NCBI GenBank assembly: GCA_023284085.1
Contig: JAKVHY010000021.1
Coordinates: forward strand, 1-64,000
Reading direction: 5' to 3'
Origin: Shewanella benthica
GTDB lineage: Bacteria > Pseudomonadota > Gammaproteobacteria > Enterobacterales > Shewanellaceae
DNA: 64,000 nucleotides
Below are positions 21,307 to 29,399 of the stretch, piece after piece. The notes below the pieces were generated by a model. It had not been told where the DNA came from, did no database searches, and saw only the letters and a list, made by a program, of their open reading frames with translations. Numbering within the stretch: position 1 is the first letter of the stretch; the number at the start of each line of letters is the position of its first letter. Both the position numbers and the translations under genes were made by a program.

Positions 21307-21589
21307 ATACCAGTTCCATTAAGTAAGTGAGCATTCAGCGGGAGTTAAAAATGCTGTAGGCAAGTAAGGGGATTGAAGCTAATAGTTATTCTATATCGAA
21401 AGCCACTTGTGCGGCATAAAGTGTTTTTCCCTTGGCTTTAAACATCAGCCGCACTACGTGAGCTTCTCAGGACTTCTACTTCAGTGTTGCATTACCTCAA
21501 AAGGGAATAACCATTTTCTCAACAATGCGCCGTGAATTAACAGCCCTGAGAGAGCTCTGAATTGATCATAAATTTAATGGAATTGGTAT
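21307..21589. mobile_element. MITE-like non-coding element with terminal inverted repeats
   Basis: The sequence ATACCAGTTCCATTAA at 21307-21322 recurs as its reverse complement TTAATGGAATTGGTAT at 21574-21589, with 15 of 16 bases matching. The 283-bp interval has no gene of its own. This is the organisation of a miniature inverted-repeat element. The last two bases of the right repeat are the first two of the ATG of the following gene, and GGA inside the repeat is positioned as its ribosome binding site. No clear target-site duplication was resolved. Only one copy is seen in this window. Confidence 0.6.
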
Positions 21590-21938
21590 GATGTCCGATA
21601 ATTCAAACCATGGCGCAACTGATGGCTATAGTGATGCAGGCTTCTGGCATAAGCTTAAACTGTTTGCCAAGAAAGCCGGTCTGGAGGTGATAGACAAGGC
21701 TCTATGTCTATACTATGCAGCCCAACGACCAGACACGCCTAAGTGGGCCAAGACGGTGATCTTCGGTGCATTAGCCTATTTTATCGCGCCCATCGATGCC
21801 ATTCCCGACTTAACGCCTGTGCTCGGATTCTCCGATGACTTAGGCGCATTGGCTGCAGCGCTTGCTATGGTGAGCATGTATATCGATGATTCGGTAAAGA
21901 GTCAGGCGGCAGAAAAGTCCGCCGCCTGGTTCGATTAG
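21588..21938 (+). CDS. DUF1232 (YkvA-type) small membrane-associated protein
   Basis: 116 residues with the DUF1232 core (VIFGALAYFIAPIDAIPDLTPVLGFSDDLGALAAAL), a hydrophobic hairpin with conserved Pro and Asp residues. Function in bacteria is not established. Two ATG codons are adjacent (21588 and 21591), both preceded by GGA inside the right repeat of the MITE-like element. The stop overlaps the stop region of the convergent isochorismatase gene by 4 bases. Confidence 0.85.
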   Translation: MMSDNSNHGATDGYSDAGFWHKLKLFAKKAGLEVIDKALCLYYAAQRPDTPKWAKTVIFGALAYFIAPIDAIPDLTPVLGFSDDLGALAAALAMVSMYIDDSVKSQAAEKSAAWFD

Positions 21939-22876
21939 CTATTTTCGGTTAACCAGGCCTGACAGGTCTTCATCTGCGCGCCACCGAAGGTGAGGGATAA
22001 CAGGTTTGCCGCGACAATTTCTGCCCCGCTGAAACTATGCTTTCCGTACTCTAATGCCGGTGCGGCTATGCCATTTTCGATCACTTCACACGTATAGCCC
22101 TTATTGACTGCGCTGCGACAGATAGTTTGCACACAGGCCTGTGCCATTGCGCCGACGATAACCAGCTTATCTATGCCCAGTTCAACTAAGGTCTGCTCCA
22201 GAGCCGTATTGATGAAGCTGTCAATTTGATGCTTGACGATCACAGGCTCCCCCTCAATCGGTGCGACCCTGCTTTCTATCTCTATGCCTGTGGTCTTAGG
22301 CGCAAAGAAGGGCGCGTTATCATCTTCGAAGATATGTTGGATATGGATCACCGGCAAGTGCTTAGCCCTGAAGTGGGTTAGCATGGTTTTGGCTATGTTG
22401 CTGGCGTCACCAGTGCCTTCCAGCTCGAAGCGTCCGCCGGGAAAATAATCATTCTGCAAGTCGACTAATACCAATGCTGTGCGTTGCTCTTTGGCCAAAG
22501 GCGCTTCGAGTTGAGTGAGTACGCTAAAGTCGTCTTCTTCCAGATACCATTGGCCATCGTCTGCTAATACCCAAAGCTCTTTACTGATGAAGCCACTGAC
22601 AATATTCATCGAAAAATTCGCCGAAAGAATGGCTGATTTTGGATTCAATACTTTAATTTCGACATTACGATAGATTAGCTCGCCTGGCTTATGTTGAGCA
22701 AAACCATGCCAAAACTCCCCTATAGCACCTATGCCTTGGAAGCGGCCAAAAGGAGAGACCTGCATCGAGGCGTTTACTGTGTATCTATCGACACAGGCTT
22801 GGATGTTGCCCTGATTAAAGTTAGCTATCCACTGTTGGCTGGCCAGCATTACTGATTGGCGTATTGATTGGCTCAT
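21935..22876 (-). CDS. SnoaL-like domain fused to isochorismatase-family cysteine hydrolase
   Basis: 313 residues in two domains. Residues 1-125 look like a SnoaL/NTF2-type fold (ASQQWIANFNQGNIQACVDRY, WYLEEDDFSVL). Residues 130-310 form an isochorismatase-like hydrolase with the expected triad: Asp in LVDLQNDYF, Lys in VIVKHQIDSF and Cys in GAMAQACVQTICRSA. Such hydrolases act on amides or vinyl ethers (nicotinamidase, isochorismatase and related types), so the substrate is open. The NTF2-type domain might act as a binding partner or additional catalytic unit. A LysR gene is divergent, with about 90 bases between them, and likely regulates it. Confidence 0.85.
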   Translation of the reverse strand: MSQSIRQSVMLASQQWIANFNQGNIQACVDRYTVNASMQVSPFGRFQGIGAIGEFWHGFAQHKPGELIYRNVEIKVLNPKSAILSANFSMNIVSGFISKELWVLADDGQWYLEEDDFSVLTQLEAPLAKEQRTALVLVDLQNDYFPGGRFELEGTGDASNIAKTMLTHFRAKHLPVIHIQHIFEDDNAPFFAPKTTGIEIESRVAPIEGEPVIVKHQIDSFINTALEQTLVELGIDKLVIVGAMAQACVQTICRSAVNKGYTCEVIENGIAAPALEYGKHSFSGAEIVAANLLSLTFGGAQMKTCQAWLTENS

Positions 22877-22966
22877 GATGTTTCTCCTGGGTAATCGATT
22901 TGTTTTCCTATGCCGAGCAGTTTATTGTTATTTCATTCGATGATAATTAGCCTTACGGTGAAATCA

Positions 22967-23869
22967 ATGTTCAATAAAAATGAACAAAAGAGGTTGGCTT
23001 ATCAGATGCTGGTATTTGATGAGGTGATTAAGCAAGGCTCCTTTACTGCTGCAGCTGAGTCCCTGGGACACACTAAGTCAGCGGTAAGCCAGTATGTTAG
23101 CCAACTCGAAAGTGGGCTGGGCGTACGCCTGTTAAATCGAAGTACGCGGCAGTTAAACTTAACCGTGATTGGCCAAAAGCTGGCAGAGCGAAGTGAGCAG
23201 CTGCTTGATCTGCTATCTATGACGCTGGAAGAGGTTAAGTCTCACGAGCTTGCCCCAGCAGGTCGAATCGCCATTACGGCTCCCCATGCATTCGAAGCTG
23301 GGTTAGTGACGCCTATTATTGCGCACCTCTGCCATGAGTATCCCAAGCTGGTGCCTGAGTTGGTGTTTACCGATGAGCGACTGGATCTGTTACAGCATAA
23401 TCTGGATATAGCAATTTCGGTTGGGCCACAAAGGGACAGTAATTACCATGCCATATCAATTGGTACACTAGATAGCATTCTGGTGGCTTCTCCTGGTTAT
23501 TTAGCCAAAAGACCAGTAAATGAGATAAGTTTGGAGTCTCATCATCTGGTCACTCTCCCGTGGCAGCATAGAGCCATTCTGCAAAATAATCACAGTGAGA
23601 GTATGTTGTTTAGCAGTGATAAACAGTTGAAGGTGAACACCTCTATCAGTGCGATCAATAGCGTGAAATGTGGGATAGGTATTGGTCTTATGCCCTCTAT
23701 CTTTGTACAAGCCGATCTCGAGTTTGGGCTGTTACAAAGAGTGTTTCCTAGCTATAGGGGGGAGATGAGAGAAGTGTATGCACTGCACTCCTATCAGCAA
23801 CAACTGCCGCCAGTGTTAAGGCGATTTATTGATAAACTCAAGTTAGCGCTGAATCGGGTTGATAAGTAA
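22967..23869 (+). CDS. LysR-type transcriptional regulator
   Basis: About 300 residues. The N-terminal winged helix-turn-helix (LVFDEVIKQGSFTAAAESLGHTKSAVSQYVSQLE) is typical, followed by a periplasmic-binding-protein-like effector domain. The short effector half and the RSTRQLNLT motif place it with the CrgA/AaeR-like LysR group. The ATG at 22967 begins just before the HTH; earlier in-frame ATG codons at 22910 and 22940 would add an atypical hydrophobic leader. It is divergent from the SnoaL-isochorismatase gene and probably regulates it and itself. Confidence 0.88.
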   Translation: MFNKNEQKRLAYQMLVFDEVIKQGSFTAAAESLGHTKSAVSQYVSQLESGLGVRLLNRSTRQLNLTVIGQKLAERSEQLLDLLSMTLEEVKSHELAPAGRIAITAPHAFEAGLVTPIIAHLCHEYPKLVPELVFTDERLDLLQHNLDIAISVGPQRDSNYHAISIGTLDSILVASPGYLAKRPVNEISLESHHLVTLPWQHRAILQNNHSESMLFSSDKQLKVNTSISAINSVKCGIGIGLMPSIFVQADLEFGLLQRVFPSYRGEMREVYALHSYQQQLPPVLRRFIDKLKLALNRVDK

Positions 23870-23917
23870 AATATGGCCGTCCAGCACTTGGCTGGACGAC
23901 CCGGTATTGACAGCTTT

Positions 23918-25819
23918 TTAAGACAGCTTGAATTGTTCCACTATCAACCTGAGCTGATGGTTTGCGGTTGCTAGATTGACGGTTTCATTGCTGGTGGTCT
24001 CTCCATTGGTGGAGAGCTGGTTTACCATCTCCCTGATGGCTGACATATTGCGAGTGATCTCGCCCGATACTGAGCTTTGTTCCTCTGCAGCAGTGGCTAT
24101 TTGGGTGTTGAGATCATTGATCTGGTTGACTGAGCAGCCAATATTATCCAGATCGGTAGCGACTTTCTCAGTCGTCTCGGCCGTTTTCAAACAGGTGACC
24201 TTAGTGGCATCCATTGCCATGATTGCCGCATTCGATGCATTTCTAAGCTTAGTGAGAGTCTGTTCGATTTCTGCCGTGCTCGACTGAGTTCTGGCGGCTA
24301 GGGCGCGTACTTCATCGGCGACAACCGCAAACCCACGACCTTGCTCTCCGGCTCTGGCCGCTTCAATCGCGGCATTTAATGCCAGCAGGTTGGTCTGGTC
24401 GGCTATTTCACCTATGACTTTTAATACTTGAGTGATGTTGATCGTGTCTCTATCTATCTCGGCAATATTGCTGGAGGTGCTTTCCACTTCCCTGACCAGC
24501 TGTGCGACTGTGTCGGTAGCTTGAGCGACTATGGCTTTTGACTCCAGCGTTTGGTTATTGGTGAGCTGAGTGAAAGAAGCGGTCTCCGCGCCATTTCTGG
24601 CGACATCATTGGCAGTTGCACTCATCTCTTCGATAGCGGCGACGATCTGCTCGGTTTCTGTGGCGTGCGCAGCAAGGATATGATTGTTGGATTCGGTTTC
24701 TGACTTCAGTCGTTCTACGCTGCTATCTATATGTGTCGATGATTGCAACACTTCCAACATCATAGCTTGCAAATTGGCGATAAATTGGTTGATGCCTTGG
24801 GATATTTGCCCCAGATCATCCTGGTTTTTTACCTCTAATCGACGGGTCAGATCGCCATTACCCTTAGACAGGTCTGTCACCATCTCTTTGAGCAGTAATA
24901 TAGGTTTATAGAGCACGTATAGCACACTCAATAATATGCTGATAGCCAGCGCCAACATGATAATAGATGAGACCACGGCGTTTGTAAGCGCCTTGTCTAC
25001 GTCGGCATAAGCGACAGATTTGTTCAGGCCGACAAACAGATACCACTTCTTACCGTTAACCAGATTGATCGCCTTGGAAAATGCGATTTTATCTACTCCG
25101 TCTAAGGTGTAATCTTGCATTACCTCGTCTTGTGACAGCATATTTCGTTCGACCTCAGGCAGACCAAAGTCGGAGAAGTGAGTGCCAGAGAGCAGGCGTT
25201 CGGATTCAGAGGCTAGTACCTTACCGGTCTGATCGGTAATTAATACCACGGCGCCGGGGTAATCGACGTCCTTAACCGTATCTGCAAGAAAGGTCAGTTC
25301 GATATCGCCGAGGACGACACCGTCACCGAGATTTTTTAATATGGAGATAACATTGTGACCGGTGCCGTCGTCGACATAGATATCGGTGACATCCAAGGCT
25401 GTGGTGGCCTTACCTTGCCGGTACCAGGGACGGGTGCGTGGGTCGTACTTTTCCGGGATAGCCTTACCATCTATCCATTTGCTACTGGTTTGTGTCGAGT
25501 AGGCCGAGCCATCGTCGAAACCAAAATAGATGCGGGCGACACCGCCGACATCGGTAGAGAGTCTGGCTGCCTGGGCATAATTTCCCTTATAGGTACCTTG
25601 TTGGTAGTGGGCGGCTAGTGCATCGATGGATTTGGCTTTCTCAGCAAACCATTCCTCGATAATGTTTGACTCATATTTAGCGACGCTGGTGAGTTTTTCG
25701 TTAGTGTTAGCAATGGTGCTCTCTTTTAATTCCATATATGAGAGCCAGTTTGAGATTAACAGGCAGAGGGCGACCAGAGTCACCATTGACGCTATCAGCG
25801 ATTTTCTAAATCCTAACAA
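23918..25819 (-). CDS. methyl-accepting chemotaxis protein with dCache sensor
   Basis: A transmembrane chemoreceptor. A first TM helix lies near the N-terminus ([17 protein letters not shown]). A periplasmic double-Cache domain of about 240 residues follows ([28 protein letters not shown]-type strands, [14 protein letters not shown] segment), then a second TM helix ([19 protein letters not shown]), a HAMP domain and a cytoplasmic signalling tip ([24 protein letters not shown] core). Cache domains of this type often bind amino acids or carboxylates. The start chosen is a TTG with GGAGA 7 bases upstream; a GTG 42 bases earlier is possible. No terminal receptor-methylation pentapeptide is visible. 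Confidence 0.9.
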   Translation of the reverse strand: MLGFRKSLIASMVTLVALCLLISNWLSYMELKESTIANTNEKLTSVAKYESNIIEEWFAEKAKSIDALAAHYQQGTYKGNYAQAARLSTDVGGVARIYFGFDDGSAYSTQTSSKWIDGKAIPEKYDPRTRPWYRQGKATTALDVTDIYVDDGTGHNVISILKNLGDGVVLGDIELTFLADTVKDVDYPGAVVLITDQTGKVLASESERLLSGTHFSDFGLPEVERNMLSQDEVMQDYTLDGVDKIAFSKAINLVNGKKWYLFVGLNKSVAYADVDKALTNAVVSSIIMLALAISILLSVLYVLYKPILLLKEMVTDLSKGNGDLTRRLEVKNQDDLGQISQGINQFIANLQAMMLEVLQSSTHIDSSVERLKSETESNNHILAAHATETEQIVAAIEEMSATANDVARNGAETASFTQLTNNQTLESKAIVAQATDTVAQLVREVESTSSNIAEIDRDTINITQVLKVIGEIADQTNLLALNAAIEAARAGEQGRGFAVVADEVRALAARTQSSTAEIEQTLTKLRNASNAAIMAMDATKVTCLKTAETTEKVATDLDNIGCSVNQINDLNTQIATAAEEQSSVSGEITRNMSAIREMVNQLSTNGETTSNETVNLATANHQLRLIVEQFKLS

Positions 25820-25918
25820 TTGCTTATCTCCACAACAGTGACAGAAATGAAAAGAGACCACTGCTAGGTCTCTTTATTGGGGTTAGTTCTTTTGCTTTAC
25901 AGCTCGCTCAATAGCGAT

Positions 25919-26977
25919 TTAACCTTTCCAATTCAGGTTGAAGTCGTATCTGAAGCCTAAGGTAAGTGCTTGATCATCGGCGCGGTTGTCAGAGTTCTTG
26001 GCTAAGTACTCTAAGTGAACACGTACATTTGAGACTGGGTTCCATTCCAGAGTCGTGTTGAAGCCGTCATAGTCGGCTGACGTGTTGTCATCGATGCCAT
26101 CTTTAAACTGGAAATAGCCCAGCTTAACCTTGTAGTTTTTGGCGATAGGGTAGGCCAGCGCGGTGTCTAAGGTGCTGCCACTACGGTCTTGGCTTAAGAC
26201 GTCGAAGTTATATTGCTTATCTTGATAGCTGACAGCGACATAGAGTTCATTACTGAAGGTATAAGCGACGACGCCGCCAATAGTCTGGTCATCGCCTTCG
26301 ATACCGGCATCTGTCTGTGTATTTTGGCTGACATAACCTAACCCTAGGTGTAACTGGTCTATATCGTAACCGACACCTAAGTTGACCATATCGGCACCCG
26401 TGTCACCGCTATTGCCGTCAACTTGTGCTCCTGCCATCCAAGTGAAGTCACCTGTGACCAGCTTATAGGTAACGAAGTTATCGACGAAGAATGGGCTCTC
26501 ATGGTCATAAGCGTATGGGCTGTTGCCATGGTTAAAGATATCGACGTACTCGGCAACTAAGGTGTATTGAGCCGGACGCTGCTTACCAATACCCACTTGT
26601 CCGTAAGGTGAAGCGATAGCGGCATAGGCCAGACGTGCCTTACCGAAGTTACCCGAGTTGGCAATATCTACGCTCCACTCACCGTGAGCGATAGCGCTCC
26701 AGCCATCGGCAAATTCAGTGCTGGCCTTGATGCCGATACGAGACAGAGCGTCACGGACATCCCAGGTTTTATCCTGATCATCATCAAGATAGCTAAGGGT
26801 TGGACGGATTGAACCGTACAGGCTTACCTGGCTGTTTTTAAACTGTGATGGCGCAGCGTTGTTTTCAAGATTCGCAATGCGTTGCTCTAAAGATTGTGCA
26901 TCATCGGCATAGGCGTTGTAACTACATAAACCAACGGCAATCGCCACGAGTGACTTTAGTGTATTCATCGTATTCAT
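25919..26977 (-). CDS. outer membrane porin (general Gram-negative porin family)
   Basis: 352 residues: a signal peptide ending at YAYA, a short coiled-coil segment (QSLEQRIANLEN), then porin-like beta strands beginning VSLYGSIRPTLSYLDDD with the conserved GWSAIAHGEWSVD and GQVGIGKQRPAQ segments. It resembles the porin_4/OmpC-like group of Shewanella and Vibrio. Two ATG codons are close together (26977 and 26968); the second has better spacing from GAGAAG. The chemoreceptor gene lies downstream on the same strand, but a 58-base gap and no shared function point to separate units. Confidence 0.85.
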   Translation of the reverse strand: MNTMNTLKSLVAIAVGLCSYNAYADDAQSLEQRIANLENNAAPSQFKNSQVSLYGSIRPTLSYLDDDQDKTWDVRDALSRIGIKASTEFADGWSAIAHGEWSVDIANSGNFGKARLAYAAIASPYGQVGIGKQRPAQYTLVAEYVDIFNHGNSPYAYDHESPFFVDNFVTYKLVTGDFTWMAGAQVDGNSGDTGADMVNLGVGYDIDQLHLGLGYVSQNTQTDAGIEGDDQTIGGVVAYTFSNELYVAVSYQDKQYNFDVLSQDRSGSTLDTALAYPIAKNYKVKLGYFQFKDGIDDNTSADYDGFNTTLEWNPVSNVRVHLEYLAKNSDNRADDQALTLGFRYDFNLNWKG

Positions 26978-27147
26978 CTTCTCTATTTTTATTATTCAGG
27001 ATGCAAGCAGCCGCCATCCTCTTGGAGTAAGAGTCGGTGGGTGCAAAGCTGAACAGTTTTATTGTCAGAGCCTAAGCTCTAATTGAGAATGCTCACCACC
27101 ATATGCAATCGCTGGTGAGCATGAGTTGATACCTGGGTGTGGCCCGT

Positions 27148-28113
27148 TTACTTCAGTTCTTTGAACCAAAGGTTATGGTGCTGCTTCGCCCAGTTTTCGT
27201 CACAGTAGCCAGAGGTCATGTTAGACATGCCACCTTCAGACATGACTGTCGCCATGAAGATGTGTACTACGGAGAAGGCGCTGATGATGATGGTTGACGC
27301 AATGTGCATTACCAGCATGAAGTTAGCGGTATTCTTAGTGACGACGAAGGTTTCAGGGAACATCATTGTCAGACCTGAAATCACCATCAGACCACCAAAG
27401 AGTGCAAATACCCAGAACCAGAGTTTCTCACCGGCGTTGGCAAAGCCCGCATCCGGATGTTGTTTTTTACCCATATTGATGTAGCCGCCTAATACGGCGA
27501 ACCATTTGAGATCGTAGCTTGCTGGAATTTGCTTTGGTGCCCACATCAACATCATTAGGATGTAACCTAAGATGAATGGGAATGCCATTAGCTCATGCAG
27601 GCTGCTTGACAGACCGACGAGTGATGCCCAGCTAGATGCATTCATGCTTGGCTCGAAGTAGTGTCGACCACCCGCTAAGACCAGACCCGTTAGCATTAGC
27701 AGGATGCAAGCAATCGCGCCTAACCAATGCACACTGATGCTTAAGCCAGACCAACGTTTAATCATCTTACCCGAGAAACCTTTATCCAGACGTGAGATAC
27801 CGTTCACCATGATGAAGATGATAAACAAGGCGATGACGCCAAACAGGCTGGCAAACACTAGAAAGGCGATGCTTTCGGTGTCGCCTAGATAGCCTAGGAT
27901 CGTCTCGTCTGCCTCTTCAGGTATCGATGCTGGCATCAACAACTCTGGTTGCGTTGGCATGCCTCGCAACTCGGGTATATCACCCGGGATAGCGTGTATT
28001 TCAATTGTTTGCCATTGCTGAGGTTGCAGTGTTGCAACATCAGCGGCCATTGCTGCCGTTGAGACAAACAGGCTGATGACAATAAAACTAAACAATCTTA
28101 TTGCTCTGTTCAT
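27148..28113 (-). CDS. cytochrome b subunit of a molybdoenzyme complex (FdnI/FdhC-like)
   Basis: 321 residues with a signal peptide and a ~60-residue periplasmic segment, then four to five TM helices with His residues placed as in formate dehydrogenase gamma subunits (SVHWLGAIACILLMLTG, LHELMAFPFILGYILMML, MLVMHIASTIIISAFSVVHIFMA). It should be a b-type heme membrane anchor exchanging electrons between quinones and the periplasmic Fe-S subunit encoded upstream. It is the last gene of the four-gene operon beginning at 31616. A long N-terminal extension of this kind occurs in Shewanella FdhC proteins. The direction of electron flow depends on the catalytic subunit, whose substrate is not known. 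Confidence 0.85.
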   Translation of the reverse strand: MNRAIRLFSFIVISLFVSTAAMAADVATLQPQQWQTIEIHAIPGDIPELRGMPTQPELLMPASIPEEADETILGYLGDTESIAFLVFASLFGVIALFIIFIMVNGISRLDKGFSGKMIKRWSGLSISVHWLGAIACILLMLTGLVLAGGRHYFEPSMNASSWASLVGLSSSLHELMAFPFILGYILMMLMWAPKQIPASYDLKWFAVLGGYINMGKKQHPDAGFANAGEKLWFWVFALFGGLMVISGLTMMFPETFVVTKNTANFMLVMHIASTIIISAFSVVHIFMATVMSEGGMSNMTSGYCDENWAKQHHNLWFKELK

Positions 28114-28156
28114 TCATAACTCCTTTAGCGACTTAAGGTCGCCTATTTGGCTATAC

Positions 28157-28198
28157 CCGTCGATACCTGAAGGGGAATGTAGATTCAGGTATCGACGG
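28157..28198. other. 15-bp intra-operon hairpin
   Basis: CCGTCGATACCTGAA and its exact reverse complement flank a 12-base loop in the gap between the TorD-like and cytochrome b genes. No T run follows on either strand, so it is more likely an mRNA stabiliser, processing site or attenuator than a terminator. Confidence 0.6.
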
Positions 28199-28256
28199 AC
28201 ATCACCGTTTTACTTGGTACAAAGTGGGTTAACTTATCTTGTATAAAGTCAACGCA

Positions 28257-28844
28257 TCACTGCATTTTCTGGGTGATAAAAAGGTGCAGTTCGGTAGCAA
28301 ATTCCCGCCAAAAAGCGTGAAAGGCATGTTGGCGTATTCCTTCACAGAAGGGGGTTATCCAAGTGCCAAGGTGCTTAGTGATAAATTCGTCGGCAATGGC
28401 CGTGAGTTCATCGAAGGCTTCGATATTATTTGCCGCTTTCTGCTCACTCGCTAACGCGTGAACACAGTAGAGAAACTCCAGTTCGTTACCGATGAAATCG
28501 GCAGGCTCATTGAACTTATCGTCGATGACCAGGCCAATATGTTGATAAAACTCGGCAACTCTGACGGTTTCGTCGGTGTTCATGACATGATTGCCGCTAC
28601 GATAAACGCCCTCGTAAGGAGCAACCAGAAGCTTATATGGACCGATACACATGCGGTTGAAGTCAAACTCCAATTCCGATGAGTCATCGACAAATTTCTT
28701 TGCTTCTGTGAGTAAAGAGCTATCTGGACGATTCGCTTCGAGATATGCGATCATGCCAGTTAACGCCTCAGTCCCTGAGGGCGAAAAAATCATCGATTTA
28801 TAGGCAAAGTAAGCTGTTGCCATCGGACCATATTGCGTTGTCAT
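28257..28844 (-). CDS. TorD/DmsD-family molybdoenzyme chaperone
   Basis: 195 residues, all-helical, cytoplasmic, with the TorD-type core (PYEGVYRSGNHVMNTDETVRVAEFYQHIGLVID, EPADFIGNELEFL, WITPFCEGI). Such proteins bind the Tat signal of the molybdoenzyme and hold it until cofactor insertion. Its start overlaps the stop of the Fe-S subunit gene (TAATG), so the two are translationally coupled. The partner is expected to be the Tat-exported catalytic subunit at 29400-31616. Confidence 0.88.
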   Translation of the reverse strand: MTTQYGPMATAYFAYKSMIFSPSGTEALTGMIAYLEANRPDSSLLTEAKKFVDDSSELEFDFNRMCIGPYKLLVAPYEGVYRSGNHVMNTDETVRVAEFYQHIGLVIDDKFNEPADFIGNELEFLYCVHALASEQKAANNIEAFDELTAIADEFITKHLGTWITPFCEGIRQHAFHAFWREFATELHLFITQKMQ

Positions 28845-29389
28845 TATGCGCGTTCCTTAATAATCACCATGTTCGGTTTCGTGATGCAATCGCCGTAACC
28901 GACACCTTCTTTACTTGCCGAAGGCTTCTTCAACACTTCATCGATGTTACCGACTTCGATGCATTGCACAGGGCAACCAGTCACACAGGCAGGCTTCATG
29001 CCGCGGTCGAGTAACTCGACACACATGTTGCACTTGTCCGCCTTGCCATCGTCTTCACGGATGCTGACGGCAGAGTAAGGACAGGCGCTGACACACAGGC
29101 CACAACCAGTACATTTCTCACGATCCAGGACCACGATACCGTCATCTCTGACATGGTAGGCCTTAGTTGGGCAAACCATCAGACAGGCTGGATTTTCACA
29201 GTGCATACAAGAATGAGATAACCACACATCAATCGCGCCATCTTCGCGCTCGACTTCATAGCGATCGACTTTACGGAATCTGTGGTTCTCGGGCAGTTCA
29301 TTGTGGATCTGGCAGGCGACAGTACAGGCACCACAACCAACACAGTTCTCTTGTCTGAAGACAAAGCCCACTTTTTGATTAATAGACAT
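28844..29389 (-). CDS. 4Fe-4S dicluster electron transfer subunit (DmsB/PhsB type)
   Basis: 181 residues with four cysteine groups for four [4Fe-4S] clusters: CVGCGACTVAC, CMHCENPACLMVC, CTGCGLCVSAC and CNMCVELL...CVTGC. It carries electrons between the molybdoenzyme and the cytochrome b. There is no signal peptide; it is presumably exported as a complex with the catalytic subunit through the Tat route. It lies 10 bases after the catalytic gene and overlaps the TorD gene. Confidence 0.93.
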   Translation of the reverse strand: MSINQKVGFVFRQENCVGCGACTVACQIHNELPENHRFRKVDRYEVEREDGAIDVWLSHSCMHCENPACLMVCPTKAYHVRDDGIVVLDREKCTGCGLCVSACPYSAVSIREDDGKADKCNMCVELLDRGMKPACVTGCPVQCIEVGNIDEVLKKPSASKEGVGYGDCITKPNMVIIKERA

Positions 29390-29399
29390 CTTTTACTCC

